From: Acidobacteriota bacterium
GTDB taxonomy: Bacteria; Acidobacteriota; UBA6911; RPQK01; JAJDTT01
Direction of reading: 5' to 3'
Assembly (NCBI GenBank): GCA_022827025.1
Contig: JAJDTT010000209.1
Span: forward strand, 1 to 38,433
DNA: 38,433 nucleotides
Part shown: one piece after another, positions 24,650-34,330 of the stretch
Numbering within the stretch: the first letter of the stretch is position 1
Layout of the letters: each line of letters begins with the position of its first letter
Position numbers and translations under genes: made by a program
Notes under the pieces: model-generated
The model's database searches: none
Told to the model about the DNA's origin: nothing
What the model saw: only the letters and a program-made list of their open reading frames with translations

Positions 24650-24715
24650 TTGCGCTCTTTCAGGCTGGAATCCAAGGGAAGGACGGAAAAATGGGCAGTT
24701 TCTGTGGCGCTTTTT

Positions 24716-25636
24716 TCAAAATTCCTTGGAATGACGAATGGCCCAGATCCAGGTGGCTCCCTCTTTTCCTCCCACCAGCGCGTCCCAGGTGGAGTTCAGG
24801 TACAGGGTCCGGCCGTCGTAGCCCAGCCAGGGGCAGGTGTCGGTTCCGGGAGTGTTGATCCGCGGCCCCATGTTCTGCCAGGGAGTCCATTGAGCGTCGA
24901 CTCTTTTGCTGATGTAGAGATCCACACTGTCGTTTAGCGAATCATTCCTACGCAGTGGAAGGATGATCGTGGTTTCTTCGGGATTGACGGCCACGTCGTT
25001 CTCGTCGCCGGCGCTGTTGACGACAGGGCCCAGATTGACGGGCTCTCCCCACCGGTCCCAACCGGAGCCGATGCGATCGCTGGTGTAAACGTCGAACCCG
25101 CCCTGTCCGCCCGGCCGGTTGCTGGAGAAGTACAATCTTCTCAGGTCTTTGGAGAGCAAGGCTCCGAATTGGACCGTGTCCGGAAGACTGACGGGCGGAC
25201 CCAGCAACTGGCCCGTGGACCAGGAGCCGTCGCGAAAGTGGGAGACGTAGACGCGGGAGGATTTTCTGAAATCGTCGCTGCGCAGAAAAATCATGACGGT
25301 CCCGTCGGCCGACAGTTTGGCATCGGCTTCGTGGGACCCGGTGTTGACCTGCGGGCCCGCGTTGAAGGGTTCGGACCAACGCCCGTTCTCCAGGCGGGAG
25401 AACCAGATGTCGAGCTTTCCCCGACCTTCCGGATGGTCGATTTGAAAGGCCAGGAGCCTCCCATCTTCAGTCTCACTGGCACAAAAGGGTTTGGCGTCTT
25501 TTGCAAGCGGGATTGAAAGCCTGGATATGGCCAGCTCTTCATCCTGGCCTTGAACGGTTGTTCCCAGGCTCATCACCTGCAAAGCGACCAATCCCGGCAT
25601 GATCGCAATCGAGCAGAGTAATCGCAAATACGGCAT
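24716..25636 (-). CDS. Exported PD40/WD40-like beta-propeller protein
   Basis: A 306-residue protein with a Sec signal peptide ending near VQGQ (residue about 30). It is built of PD40-type beta-propeller blades: SADGTVMIFLRSD, SKDLRRLYFSSNRPGGQGGFDVYTS, VNPEETTIILPLRRND and GYDGRTLYLNSTW. Such propellers occur alone or fused to OmpA domains and bind sugars, peptides or partner proteins; no catalytic site is evident. AGGGGGGA precedes the ATG. It is the third gene of a leftward set after the CRTAC1 and TPR genes, 50 bp behind the latter, and converges with the CocE-type hydrolase. Confidence 0.82.
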   Translation of the reverse strand: MPYLRLLCSIAIMPGLVALQVMSLGTTVQGQDEELAISRLSIPLAKDAKPFCASETEDGRLLAFQIDHPEGRGKLDIWFSRLENGRWSEPFNAGPQVNTGSHEADAKLSADGTVMIFLRSDDFRKSSRVYVSHFRDGSWSTGQLLGPPVSLPDTVQFGALLSKDLRRLYFSSNRPGGQGGFDVYTSDRIGSGWDRWGEPVNLGPVVNSAGDENDVAVNPEETTIILPLRRNDSLNDSVDLYISKRVDAQWTPWQNMGPRINTPGTDTCPWLGYDGRTLYLNSTWDALVGGKEGATWIWAIRHSKEF

Positions 25637-25686
25637 CCGATGGTCCCCCCTTCTCGACTCGAGGATTTCTCTCCTGTTTCAACGCC

Positions 25687-27264
25687 TCAGGGACGAGAGT
25701 ACTTGGCTCTTGCCTTGAGTTCTTCGAACTTGCGCAGATGTTCTTCCGCCTTCTGGTGCTGCTGGAGCCTCTTGTAGAGGAGCCCGAGACGGTAGTGGAC
25801 TTCCTCCTCAAGCGGTTGGAGCTTGGAGCTCAGCGCGTATTCCCGGCGTGCCTCCTCCGGTCTTTCCAGCCTTTCCAGCACCTTTCCCAGGATGAAACGG
25901 CAGGCGGCATCGTTGGCATCGACCGTGACGCCCCGTCGAGCCATCAGGAGCGCCGGCTCGAGCTGGTTGTGGCGTTCCAGAGCCGTGGCATAGACGTAAT
26001 AGAGGAAAGGATCCCTTGAATTAAGACCCAGCGCCCGCCCATAGGCCTCCACCGCCTCGTCATAGGCGCCCAACTCCAGTTGGCTGTTCCCCAGGGCAAC
26101 ATAGGCGGCATAGAAATCGGGTCTGTTCTTCACTGCCGACGCCGAGGCGTCGCGGGCCTCTTCGAAACGATTTGCGGCATGATGACTTCGGGCCTGGGCC
26201 AGGAGCAGATCCGGATCGTCCGGGAATCGGGCAATTGCATACCCGAGAAGGTCCCTGGCCAGCGGAAACAGGTTCTCCTTCAGCAACTCCATTGAAATAT
26301 CGAAGAGAAACTCCGGTTCGCTGGCCGTCGCAGGCATTCCCCGCTTGAGGGTATTGAGAGCCTCCGCCTCTAACCCCTGCTTCACGTATGCGACGCTCAG
26401 GAGTCCATAAAGTTTGAGGTGCGTTTGCACGGCGCCGCGGGTGTACGGTTCCAGCAACTGCACGACTCGCGAATAGTCCGCCTCCAGGTAGCAGGCATAG
26501 GCCAGCCAATAGTTCACCGGGAAAGAGGACTCTCTCCTCCGGACCAGTTCGAAATGGGCGATGGCTTCGGAAGCCAGACCCCGCTCGAGCATCCACTTCC
26601 CCACGCGCGTGTGGATGACGGTATCGGAAGGCAGGATTCGTCTGAGCCGAGAGGCCAGGGGGACAGCTTCGCGCGTCCGTCCCAGGTCGAGGTAGATTTC
26701 GACCAGGTAGACGAGAATTGCGGGATCGCCCGGTTGCAGATGGTGAGCATGCTCGAGAGCCGCCAGCGCGCGGGGCAGGTTGGCCTTCTTGAGATAGAGC
26801 AGGCCCATGTTGTAGAAGGCGGAGGCCCTGCCGGGGTCCAGCACTGTCACCTGCTCGAACTGCTCGATCGCCTTCTCCTGCTGGTCCAGACGCAGGTAGG
26901 TGACGGCCAGGTTGTTGTGGGTCATCAGATCTCCAGGCTTCAACTCGAGAACCCGCTCGAACTCGTGCACGGCTTCGGCATAGCGTTTCATTCTCGAATA
27001 GACCATGCCCAGGCCACCGTGCAGGGAGGGTTGATTGGGGTACCTGTCGAGGAGAGCCCGGAAAGCATTTTCGGCTGCTGCGAGTTTGCCTTCCTGGAGC
27101 AGGCGAAAAGCCTGCTGCGGACTCTGCCCGGCAACCTCGCCCTGCAGGAGGAAAGCCACCGCCACGAGTGCCAGGAGACGGGTCCATGTGATGCTGCGGG
27201 CCTGGCGGCACGCCCCCTTCTTCGTCAGGCTGGAGGTGCGGGACTCAGTCTTTGTCTCCCTCAA
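25687..27264 (-). CDS. Exported TPR-repeat protein, probable TTG start
   Basis: From a TTG at 27264 (MRETKTESRTSS...) this encodes 525 residues. I choose it because GGGAAGG lies about ten bases upstream and the overlap with the CRTAC1 gene's end is then only 20 bases. An ATG at 27423 would overlap that gene's conserved C-terminus by 179 bases. A hydrophobic signal (LLALVAVAFLLQGEVAG) is followed by about 13 TPRs, such as PSLHGGLGMVYSRMKRYAEAVHEFERVLELKPGD and AAYVALGNSQLELGAYDEAVEAYGRALGLNSRD, and a basic tail. It is probably a periplasmic scaffold. It is coupled to the CRTAC1 gene upstream and followed by the PD40 protein. Confidence 0.87.
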   Translation of the reverse strand: MRETKTESRTSSLTKKGACRQARSITWTRLLALVAVAFLLQGEVAGQSPQQAFRLLQEGKLAAAENAFRALLDRYPNQPSLHGGLGMVYSRMKRYAEAVHEFERVLELKPGDLMTHNNLAVTYLRLDQQEKAIEQFEQVTVLDPGRASAFYNMGLLYLKKANLPRALAALEHAHHLQPGDPAILVYLVEIYLDLGRTREAVPLASRLRRILPSDTVIHTRVGKWMLERGLASEAIAHFELVRRRESSFPVNYWLAYACYLEADYSRVVQLLEPYTRGAVQTHLKLYGLLSVAYVKQGLEAEALNTLKRGMPATASEPEFLFDISMELLKENLFPLARDLLGYAIARFPDDPDLLLAQARSHHAANRFEEARDASASAVKNRPDFYAAYVALGNSQLELGAYDEAVEAYGRALGLNSRDPFLYYVYATALERHNQLEPALLMARRGVTVDANDAACRFILGKVLERLERPEEARREYALSSKLQPLEEEVHYRLGLLYKRLQQHQKAEEHLRKFEELKARAKYSRP

Positions 27265-28960
27265 TTCCCATGCCTTCCCTGATGGTGAGAAACTGATTGG
27301 CTGCAACCCCGGCGAACTTTTCCACTGACCCATCGGGCCATCGGACTTCCAGATCTGTCTTTTTTGCGGTCCCCAAGCCGAAATGCAGTCGCAAGTCGCT
27401 CTGTGAAGCGTAAGTTCCGCCACTGCGCACTTCTTTGATCAGTTTTCGTCCGCCGTCCCAGACTGCCGAGACGCGCGTACCGATCGCACTCCGGTTCGAG
27501 CGGCTGCCGATGGCCAGTATTACGATCCAATTCCCACGTGGCCCGTAGTTCTTGTAAAGACTGGGCCTCCCGTTTTCGTTGTTCACCAGGATTTCGAGCG
27601 TCCCATCGTTGTCGAAGTCTCCGAGAGCAATCCCCCGGCTGGTCTGTGGCTGAAGCAGATCCGCTCCGGACGACGCGGTGACATCTACAAACGTGCTTCT
27701 GCCCGTGTTCCGGTAAAGGACTTTCCGCTGCCGGTACCGGGACCGGAATCCGTGGCCGTCGATTTCCGGATAGACGTGACCATTGGCGATGAAGATGTCG
27801 TCGAATCCATCCTGATCGTAGTCGAGAAAACCGACGCCCCAGCCCAGATATGCCAGGTTCACTCCCAATCCGGCTTCAAACGTCGCGTCGCTGAAGGTGC
27901 CGTCGCCATGGTTCTTGTAGAGACTCGATTTGTCGTCCGAAAAATTGGTCTTCACGATGTCCAGATCACCATCGTTGTCGTAATCTCCGGCGTCGACGCC
28001 CATGCCGGCCTGCTCTTTTCCATCACCGCTGTAGGCCACTCCCGCCAGCAGACCCATCTCGGAGAAGGTCCCGTCCCGGTTGTTGCGAAACAGAAGATTG
28101 GGTGTCGAGTCGCAAGCGACGTAGACGTCGGGCCAGCCGTCGCTGTCGTAATCCGCCACCAAGACCCCGAGTCCGTATCTTTCACCGGTGGCGGTAATCC
28201 CAGCCGGCCCGCTCACATCGGTAAATGTCCCATCGCCTTCGTTCCGATAGAGATTCGAGGGCAGGCCCTTCAGGCCTCGAGGACCACACATGACCGGAAT
28301 CCCCTTCCACAGGCAGTTGGAATTCTCTCCGGGACGGGGAGCGGACACCGGATCGAAATCGATGTAGTTGGTGACGAACAGGTCAAGGTCCGAATCCCGG
28401 TCGTAGTCCAGGAACGAGCAGCCCACGCCCCACAATCTTTGCTTTGTGTACAGCCCCGCCTTTCGGGTGACTTCCATAAAGGAGCCCTCTCCGGTGTTGC
28501 GGTAAAGGACATTGTGTCCATAGTAAGTCAGGTAGAGGTCGATCCAGCCGTCATTGTCGTAGTCTCCGGCGCATACTCCCTGGCCCCAGCCCGATCGCAC
28601 CAGTCCGGCCTGGCCGGTGACGTCGCTGAACCGGCCGTTGCCGTCATTCCGATACAGGCGGTTGGAAGGCTCGGCGCCCTCCGCGAACCCCTCGCTACGG
28701 CTGGCCGTCATCAGGAAAATGTCGAGGTCGCCGTCGTTGTCGTAATCCAGAAAGGCACAGCCCGCGCCGGTCGTTTCCAGAATGGTTTCTTTCCGCTCTA
28801 TTCCTCCCGAATAACAGACGAAATCACCCAGTCCGGCCTCGGCTGCAATATCCACGAAACGGGCCCCGGGACGGCTTGAAACGGACTCTTCTTGCGCCCA
28901 GGCGGAGACCCATAGGAAGCAGAGAACCATCGGGATATGGATCGTCTTCTCAAAGCTCAT
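27245..28960 (-). CDS. CRTAC1-type secreted protein: seven FG-GAP/VCBS repeats and ASPIC/UnbV domain
   Basis: The ATG at 28960 gives 571 residues and a clean signal peptide (MSFEKTIHIPMVLCFLWVSAWA), so I prefer it to longer in-frame starts. Seven calcium-site repeats are seen: DYDNDGDLDIFLM, DYDNDGWIDLYLT, DYDRDSDLDLFVT, DYDSDGWPDVYVA, DYDNDGDLDIVKT, DYDQDGFDDIFIA and DFDNDGTLEILVN. The C-terminal ASPIC/UnbV domain is complete (GTRVSAVWDGGRKLIKEVRSGGTYASQSDLRLHFGLG...LEVRWPDGS). It is divergent from the TonB receptor across 179 bp and heads a leftward CRTAC1-TPR-PD40 group. The joint arrangement suggests an outer-membrane uptake or binding module, which is inference. Confidence 0.9.
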   Translation of the reverse strand: MSFEKTIHIPMVLCFLWVSAWAQEESVSSRPGARFVDIAAEAGLGDFVCYSGGIERKETILETTGAGCAFLDYDNDGDLDIFLMTASRSEGFAEGAEPSNRLYRNDGNGRFSDVTGQAGLVRSGWGQGVCAGDYDNDGWIDLYLTYYGHNVLYRNTGEGSFMEVTRKAGLYTKQRLWGVGCSFLDYDRDSDLDLFVTNYIDFDPVSAPRPGENSNCLWKGIPVMCGPRGLKGLPSNLYRNEGDGTFTDVSGPAGITATGERYGLGVLVADYDSDGWPDVYVACDSTPNLLFRNNRDGTFSEMGLLAGVAYSGDGKEQAGMGVDAGDYDNDGDLDIVKTNFSDDKSSLYKNHGDGTFSDATFEAGLGVNLAYLGWGVGFLDYDQDGFDDIFIANGHVYPEIDGHGFRSRYRQRKVLYRNTGRSTFVDVTASSGADLLQPQTSRGIALGDFDNDGTLEILVNNENGRPSLYKNYGPRGNWIVILAIGSRSNRSAIGTRVSAVWDGGRKLIKEVRSGGTYASQSDLRLHFGLGTAKKTDLEVRWPDGSVEKFAGVAANQFLTIREGMGIEGDKD

Positions 28961-29139
28961 GCGGGGCGAGCCGATCCAATGGCTTGAATTACCAAGGTAC
29001 ATGCAAGCGTAGCACAGCACTTGAGGTGGTCCTCTCCTTTTTTCTTGACCCTTTCTGACAGATTCGTGTAGCGTTGTCCGCAACTGCTGGAATCTTAATT
29101 CCAGCGCTCGCCGACCGGCCCGCCAAGGAGGATGAGACA

Positions 29140-32100
29140 ATGCAGGCTTCCCTCTTTTCTGCCAAGAACACCCTTCTGCTTCTTGTTCTGGTGGTGCTTG
29201 CCACCGCCGGCGCCCAAGGCCAGGTCAAGAGCACCATCTCGGGGACGATCAAGGATGACACCGGTGGCGTGGTGCCCGGCGTCGACGTAACGGCCACCAA
29301 TCTGGAGACCAATATCGCCCGTTCGGTGGTGACCGGGGATACGGGTGGTTACGAAATTCCTTTCTTGGATCCTGGAATCTATCGAGTCACGGCTGAGATG
29401 GCCGGATTCAAGACGGCTGTCGAACCGGGTGCCGAACTGGACCTTGCCACCAAGCTTCGCGTCGATTTGACGCTGCAGGTGGGAGAGATCGGGGAGGAGG
29501 TGGAAGTCCGGGCGGCGGTGCCGCTGGTCGAGACCGAGACCTCGGAAGTCGGGGGGACGATCAAGGAAGAGCAGATGCGCCAGCTGCCGCTACTGACCCG
29601 CAACTATCAGGCTTTGGCGACCTTGTTGCCCACCGCCGTCACTCCCGTTCCCAGTGCCACCGGCTACATACCGAATCAGAACCGCGGCAATTACTACCAG
29701 CTTGCCGGCCAGCGGGGAGCGTATACCTCCTACACCATCGACGGAATCGACTCGAATACGGTTTGGATTCAAACCCAGTCGGCCACTCCGTCATTGGATT
29801 CCCTGCAGGAATTCAAAGTCAAGAGCCATAATTTTTCGGCCGAACAGGGTCGGGGATCGGTCCAGTTCATAACCACAACCAAGAGCGGCACCAACGAACT
29901 GCGTGGCGCGATTTACAACTACAATCGAAACGACATCTTCAACGCCAACAGCTTTTTCAGCAACCGCGCCGGGGCGGACAAGAACGCATTCAACTACAAC
30001 CAGTTCGGCGCCAACGTCGGTGGACCCATTCGGGTGCCGGGTTATGACGGCCGAGACCAGACCTTCTTCTTTTTCGCCTACGAGGGAACCCGTTTTCGCC
30101 AGAGTGCGACCAGCTTTGGGAGATTTCCCGATACCAGGTGGCTCCAAGGCGATTTCTCTACCCTGGGGAAGACCATTTACGATCCCTATACGACTGTCGA
30201 GGATGCAAGTGCGCCGGCGGGATACAGCCGGCAGCCCTTCCCGGGAAACCAGATTCCCAGCAACCGCATCAATCCTCAGGCCAAGACTCTGATCGGTCTG
30301 GGGCTGCTTCCGAGCCCCAACCACGCGGAGGGGACGACGCTGCCTGGAAACAGCAATTTCCTCGGAACCACGTCGGACCCGGAGGATATCAACTTCTGGA
30401 CCGTGCGCATCGATCACGTCATCTCCGACAGCGATCAGATCTACGGGCGCTACATGGAGTCGATCGACCGCAAGAGAAGAGGCAGCCTGGTGCCTCAGTC
30501 CGGCACCAACAACGACAACAACATGCACAATGCGATGATGTCGGAGATCCATACGTTTTCGCCCACCACCGTCAATGAGCTGCGCGTCGGCTACAACCGT
30601 GGAAACTGGTTCGGGGGACAGGATGGATCGGGGGATGTGGACTATTCTTCAGAAGTTTTCGGATTCAAGAACATCGGCGGCTCGCCCCTCGGTTTCGGCC
30701 TGCCCCGATTTGGCTGGAGCAACTACACCAGCCTCGGGCCGACCCCTGACGCACCTTTCGGTGCTCTGAACAACACCTACCAGATTTCCGACAACCTGAT
30801 GACGAGGTATGGAAATCATTCGATAAAACTGGGCTTCGACATCCGGGAGATTCGCATGCGCTGGTTGGCTCAGGCCGGCATCCGGGGGAATTTCAGCTTC
30901 AACGGGATTTTCTCGCAGTTTCCGGGAGATACCGAGTCGGGCAGTCCGTTCGCGGATTTCCTGCTGGGACAGGCGCAAGAAACCTGGGGACTGGCCGGCA
31001 ACGGCACCGGTTACTTCAATCAGAAGCTGTGGGGGTTCTACCTGCAGGATGACTGGAGAGTCTCCCCCGAGCTGACCGTGAACCTGGGCCTGCGCTATGA
31101 GTACTACGAGCCCTGGAATGCGATCCGGGGAGATTACGCGGTTTTCGATTTCGTGGCTCCTCCGGGAAGTTGTTTTCGGGATACGACTCCCTGTCCACCG
31201 ACTCCGCTGGACGCCGCCGAGCCCGGCGAGAGTTACTACAATGCCGACAGGAACAACTGGGGTCCGAGAGTCGGTCTTGCGTACGCCCCCTTCGGAGACA
31301 ACAGGACGGTCATTCGCGCCTCGTATGGCATCTTCTACTCTCCTCCCGATGCCACCGACCAGGTCAATGGAGCCCTGAATCCGCCCTCCAACGTGCTGCG
31401 GTTCATCAACCCCGCGACCTTGTATACCGATCTGGAGACCAATGACTTGACCAAGTTGTTCCCGGTTGCCGATATCACTCGCGCGGATTTTCCCCAAATC
31501 ACCGGACCCACCTGGCATCCCTCCCTGGCCGGCGCCACCCTGCATTCGGTCACCCGGAAGTTCGACGACGCCATCATCCAACACTGGCAGTTGACGGTGC
31601 AGCGGGAAGTCGTCAGAAACCTGCTGGTGGAAGTGGGTTACGTGGGTTCACACGGATACCATGGCCAGCGCCGCATCAATTACAACCAGGCGCACCTGGA
31701 TCCCCCGGGAGTCACGACATCCTTTCGATCCCGGCTTCCGTATCCGGACCTGTCGAATTTCACCTTCATCATGGAGCACAGCGCACAGAACAATTACAAC
31801 GCGGGTCTGTTGCGCGTGGAGCGGAGGTTCGACCGGGGCCTTTCGTTCATCTCCTCATACACCTTTGCCAGAACGCTTGATGATTACGGCAACCTCAACG
31901 ACGCCACCGGGTTCTGGGCCCAGAATTCGTATGACAAGAAGGCCGAGAAGGGCTTGTCGCAGTTCCACGCCAAACACCGGCTGAGCGTCGGGTACATCTG
32001 GGAAATCCCGGTGGGTCGCGGCAAACGCTTCGGGTCCGATATGCACCCGGTGATCAATGGAATCTTCGGCGGCTGGCAGCTCAGCGGAATCACCACCTTC

Positions 32101-32523
32101 CAGTCGGGGAGCCCCAGGATCATTCGACCGTTCCCTCGGGATTTCAGCAACACGGGCCAGTTCTGGTGGGCAACCCGGCCGGACAAGGTCCGGACGGGCA
32201 AGGTGAAGACCCTCGATCCTCGCGCCAACAACCTGCGCTGGTTTGACGCGAACTATTTTGCGAATCCGGAGGTGGGAACCTTCGGAAACACGGGCCGCGG
32301 TGAGGTCTTGGAGCCGGGAATCCGCAACTGGGATCTCAACGTGTCCAAGAGTTTCCACATCGGAGAAACGGCCAGGATTCAGTTCCGCGCCGAGTTTTAT
32401 AACGCCTTCAACCGCGCCCAGTTCTTCGGTTTCGGCAACTCCGTGGGATCGAGCAATTTCGGCATCATCTCCGCAACGCGTCCGCCGAGGAACATCCAGT
32501 TGGGACTTCGCTTGGAGTTTTAG
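29140..32523 (+). CDS. TonB-dependent receptor, Oar-like, with carboxypeptidase-regulatory-like N-domain
   Basis: A 1127-residue outer-membrane receptor. The ATG at 29140 follows AAGGAGG at ideal spacing and gives a Sec signal (NTLLLLVLVVLATAGAQG). Residues about 28-110 form a carboxypeptidase-regulatory-like beta-sandwich (STISGTIKDDTGGVVPGVDVTATN). A plug domain follows (QLPLLTRNYQALATLLP...YTIDGIDSNTV...LQEFKVKSHNFSAEQGR). The rest is a beta-barrel rich in alternating aromatic residues, ending in the outer-membrane-type RNIQLGLRLEF. Such receptors import oligosaccharides, peptides or chelates using TonB energy, or act in surface binding. It is divergent from the CRTAC1-TPR-PD40 set and ends at a strong terminator, so it is probably transcribed alone. 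Confidence 0.94.
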   Translation: MQASLFSAKNTLLLLVLVVLATAGAQGQVKSTISGTIKDDTGGVVPGVDVTATNLETNIARSVVTGDTGGYEIPFLDPGIYRVTAEMAGFKTAVEPGAELDLATKLRVDLTLQVGEIGEEVEVRAAVPLVETETSEVGGTIKEEQMRQLPLLTRNYQALATLLPTAVTPVPSATGYIPNQNRGNYYQLAGQRGAYTSYTIDGIDSNTVWIQTQSATPSLDSLQEFKVKSHNFSAEQGRGSVQFITTTKSGTNELRGAIYNYNRNDIFNANSFFSNRAGADKNAFNYNQFGANVGGPIRVPGYDGRDQTFFFFAYEGTRFRQSATSFGRFPDTRWLQGDFSTLGKTIYDPYTTVEDASAPAGYSRQPFPGNQIPSNRINPQAKTLIGLGLLPSPNHAEGTTLPGNSNFLGTTSDPEDINFWTVRIDHVISDSDQIYGRYMESIDRKRRGSLVPQSGTNNDNNMHNAMMSEIHTFSPTTVNELRVGYNRGNWFGGQDGSGDVDYSSEVFGFKNIGGSPLGFGLPRFGWSNYTSLGPTPDAPFGALNNTYQISDNLMTRYGNHSIKLGFDIREIRMRWLAQAGIRGNFSFNGIFSQFPGDTESGSPFADFLLGQAQETWGLAGNGTGYFNQKLWGFYLQDDWRVSPELTVNLGLRYEYYEPWNAIRGDYAVFDFVAPPGSCFRDTTPCPPTPLDAAEPGESYYNADRNNWGPRVGLAYAPFGDNRTVIRASYGIFYSPPDATDQVNGALNPPSNVLRFINPATLYTDLETNDLTKLFPVADITRADFPQITGPTWHPSLAGATLHSVTRKFDDAIIQHWQLTVQREVVRNLLVEVGYVGSHGYHGQRRINYNQAHLDPPGVTTSFRSRLPYPDLSNFTFIMEHSAQNNYNAGLLRVERRFDRGLSFISSYTFARTLDDYGNLNDATGFWAQNSYDKKAEKGLSQFHAKHRLSVGYIWEIPVGRGKRFGSDMHPVINGIFGGWQLSGITTFQSGSPRIIRPFPRDFSNTGQFWWATRPDKVRTGKVKTLDPRANNLRWFDANYFANPEVGTFGNTGRGEVLEPGIRNWDLNVSKSFHIGETARIQFRAEFYNAFNRAQFFGFGNSVGSSNFGIISATRPPRNIQLGLRLEF

Positions 32524-32542
32524 CACCGATTGGAATATTGGG

Positions 32543-32573
32543 AAAAAAGGGGCGGTCTTCCGCCCCTTTTTTT
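32543..32573 (+). terminator. Rho-independent terminator after the TonB receptor gene
   Basis: GGGGCGG (32549-32555), loop TCTT, CCGCCCC (32560-32566) and a run of seven T's, with six A's before the stem. It starts 20 bases after the TonB stop. The flanking A and T runs make it bidirectional, so it can also end transcription of the convergent symporter gene. Confidence 0.93.
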
Positions 32574-32588
32574 GTGGACCGCCGGTCA

Positions 32589-34226
32589 CTACCAGAGGAC
32601 GACAAATACGACGTAGCCCGACGTAGTCAGTACTGCGGCAGCCCAGAGGGCGGGGGATGCCCACCAGGGAACGCCTCCCGGAAACGGTGACAGGGCAATC
32701 TCCCGGACCGTTCCCTGGGAGCGCGCCAGCCAACCGGAGGGCCGAGGCTTCATTCGGGCCGTTCGCCGGGCAGCCGGCGGAGACACGACGCCCAGGATCA
32801 TCGAGGCGCTCAACATCGCGGCGGCAGTCACGCCGGTCGTCCAAAGGTAAGCCACGAAATTGTCCGTCAACCACAGTGGAAGGTGCGCTTCAAGCGCGAC
32901 TGTCGACAGCCGGAAGGCGGGTCCGGCGATCAGGCCGACAAGGCCGGCGCGCCGGTCCACTCTTGTCGTTGAGCCCACCAGGTACACGGTCATCAGAGGC
33001 GTCACGAAGACACTGGTGATGCCGACGAAGAACTCCACGATGTTCTGAGCGCGAAGGATGAAGGGAACGTAGAGAAACGTAATGGCTACGATGACTACGG
33101 TGGCCATCCGGCTGACAATTACGTAGTGACGATCGTCCCTGTCGGGTACGAGCAGGCGAGCGTAGATGTCACGCGTAAAGAGCGCAGACAGGGCGACTCC
33201 AATACCTTCGAAGGTACTGACGGCGGACGCGATCATTCCGGCGACGACGATGCCCTTCAGTCCGGCGACGAGGTATTGATCGACCAGCCGTGGATAGATC
33301 AGGTCCGGGTTGGACAGGCCGGGAACCAGTGCCCGCCCAAGCAGTCCCAGCGAACTGCTGAAGTAACCCGAGAGAATGATCAGCGCGGCGCCCGCGACGA
33401 CGGACATCTTCAGATCCCACATGGACCGGGCGCCGAACATCTTCATGGTCTGAGTGTGGTTCACGACAAAATAGCCGGTGGCAATCAGGCACCAACCGAT
33501 CACCACCACAATCGGATGACTGCTCGCATCACCCCGACTTCCGATGTGCAGCAACTCCTGCGCTTCTCGCTCACCGAGCTGCGCGACCAGCGCGGCCTGG
33601 GTGCCGGCCCAACCCCCGGCTTCCTGCCAAATGACGGACCAGAGCACCAGAGTCGAGAGGAGCATGAGTGCGCCGAGCAGAACGTCTGCCGCGGCAATCG
33701 TTTTCAGTCCCCCCCAGGCGGCGTAAAGAGTCGTTGCCGCGGTCAAGCCGACAATCAGAATCCAAGCGCTGTGGGACGGGAGGGCGGCCACTTCGGTCAG
33801 CATGAGATGCAAGGCCACGGCGATGGTCGCCAGGGTGGCCGTCCGGTACTGGATCTGAACCAGGACGCTGATGATTCGTGCCGAGATGCCGAACCGGTGC
33901 TCGAGGTATTCCGCATTGGTGTACAGCCCGGCCCGGTACATGCCCGGCATAACGACAAAGGCAGCGATCACGCCGCCGACACCGACCCCGAACACAACCC
34001 CGGTGAACATCACCAGGCCATCCTGGTAGGTCGCGCCGTTGACGGCGACGTATTCGCCGCCGTCGACCGAGGTCGCGAACATCGAGACGCCGATCAGCCA
34101 GAAGGGCAGGCTGCGTCCGCCCAGAAACCAGTCTACGTCCGAGTGCGTCTTGCGCGAACGGAAGGAGGCGTACCCGATGATCAGGAGATTGAGGGCGATC
34201 ACTATGAACCAGTCGATTCCTGCCAT
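32589..34226 (-). CDS. Sodium:solute symporter (SSS family)
   Basis: A 545-residue inner-membrane transporter with about 13 hydrophobic helices. It starts MAGIDWFIVIALNLLIIGYASF and has the typical SSS segments DWFLGGRSLPFWLIGVSMFATSVDGGEY (helix 1-2 sodium-site region), YTNAEYLEHRFG and GLKGIVVAGMIASAVSTFEGIGVALSALFTRDIY, the last being the helix-8 signature. It would couple uptake of a sugar, amino acid or carboxylate to sodium. The substrate is unknown. It is divergent, across 104 bp, from a ceramidase-like gene followed by an amidohydrolase, which may act on the imported compound or supply it. Confidence 0.92.
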   Translation of the reverse strand: MAGIDWFIVIALNLLIIGYASFRSRKTHSDVDWFLGGRSLPFWLIGVSMFATSVDGGEYVAVNGATYQDGLVMFTGVVFGVGVGGVIAAFVVMPGMYRAGLYTNAEYLEHRFGISARIISVLVQIQYRTATLATIAVALHLMLTEVAALPSHSAWILIVGLTAATTLYAAWGGLKTIAAADVLLGALMLLSTLVLWSVIWQEAGGWAGTQAALVAQLGEREAQELLHIGSRGDASSHPIVVVIGWCLIATGYFVVNHTQTMKMFGARSMWDLKMSVVAGAALIILSGYFSSSLGLLGRALVPGLSNPDLIYPRLVDQYLVAGLKGIVVAGMIASAVSTFEGIGVALSALFTRDIYARLLVPDRDDRHYVIVSRMATVVIVAITFLYVPFILRAQNIVEFFVGITSVFVTPLMTVYLVGSTTRVDRRAGLVGLIAGPAFRLSTVALEAHLPLWLTDNFVAYLWTTGVTAAAMLSASMILGVVSPPAARRTARMKPRPSGWLARSQGTVREIALSPFPGGVPWWASPALWAAAVLTTSGYVVFVVLW

Positions 34227-34330
34227 GAGCCATCCGTCTCGAACTCGCCGACTGCGGCGAAGAGATGTAGTATAAATCTATTCAAGGCCTTCCAACCCCT
34301 GACTGTGAAACGGCGGGACATCAACCAACC

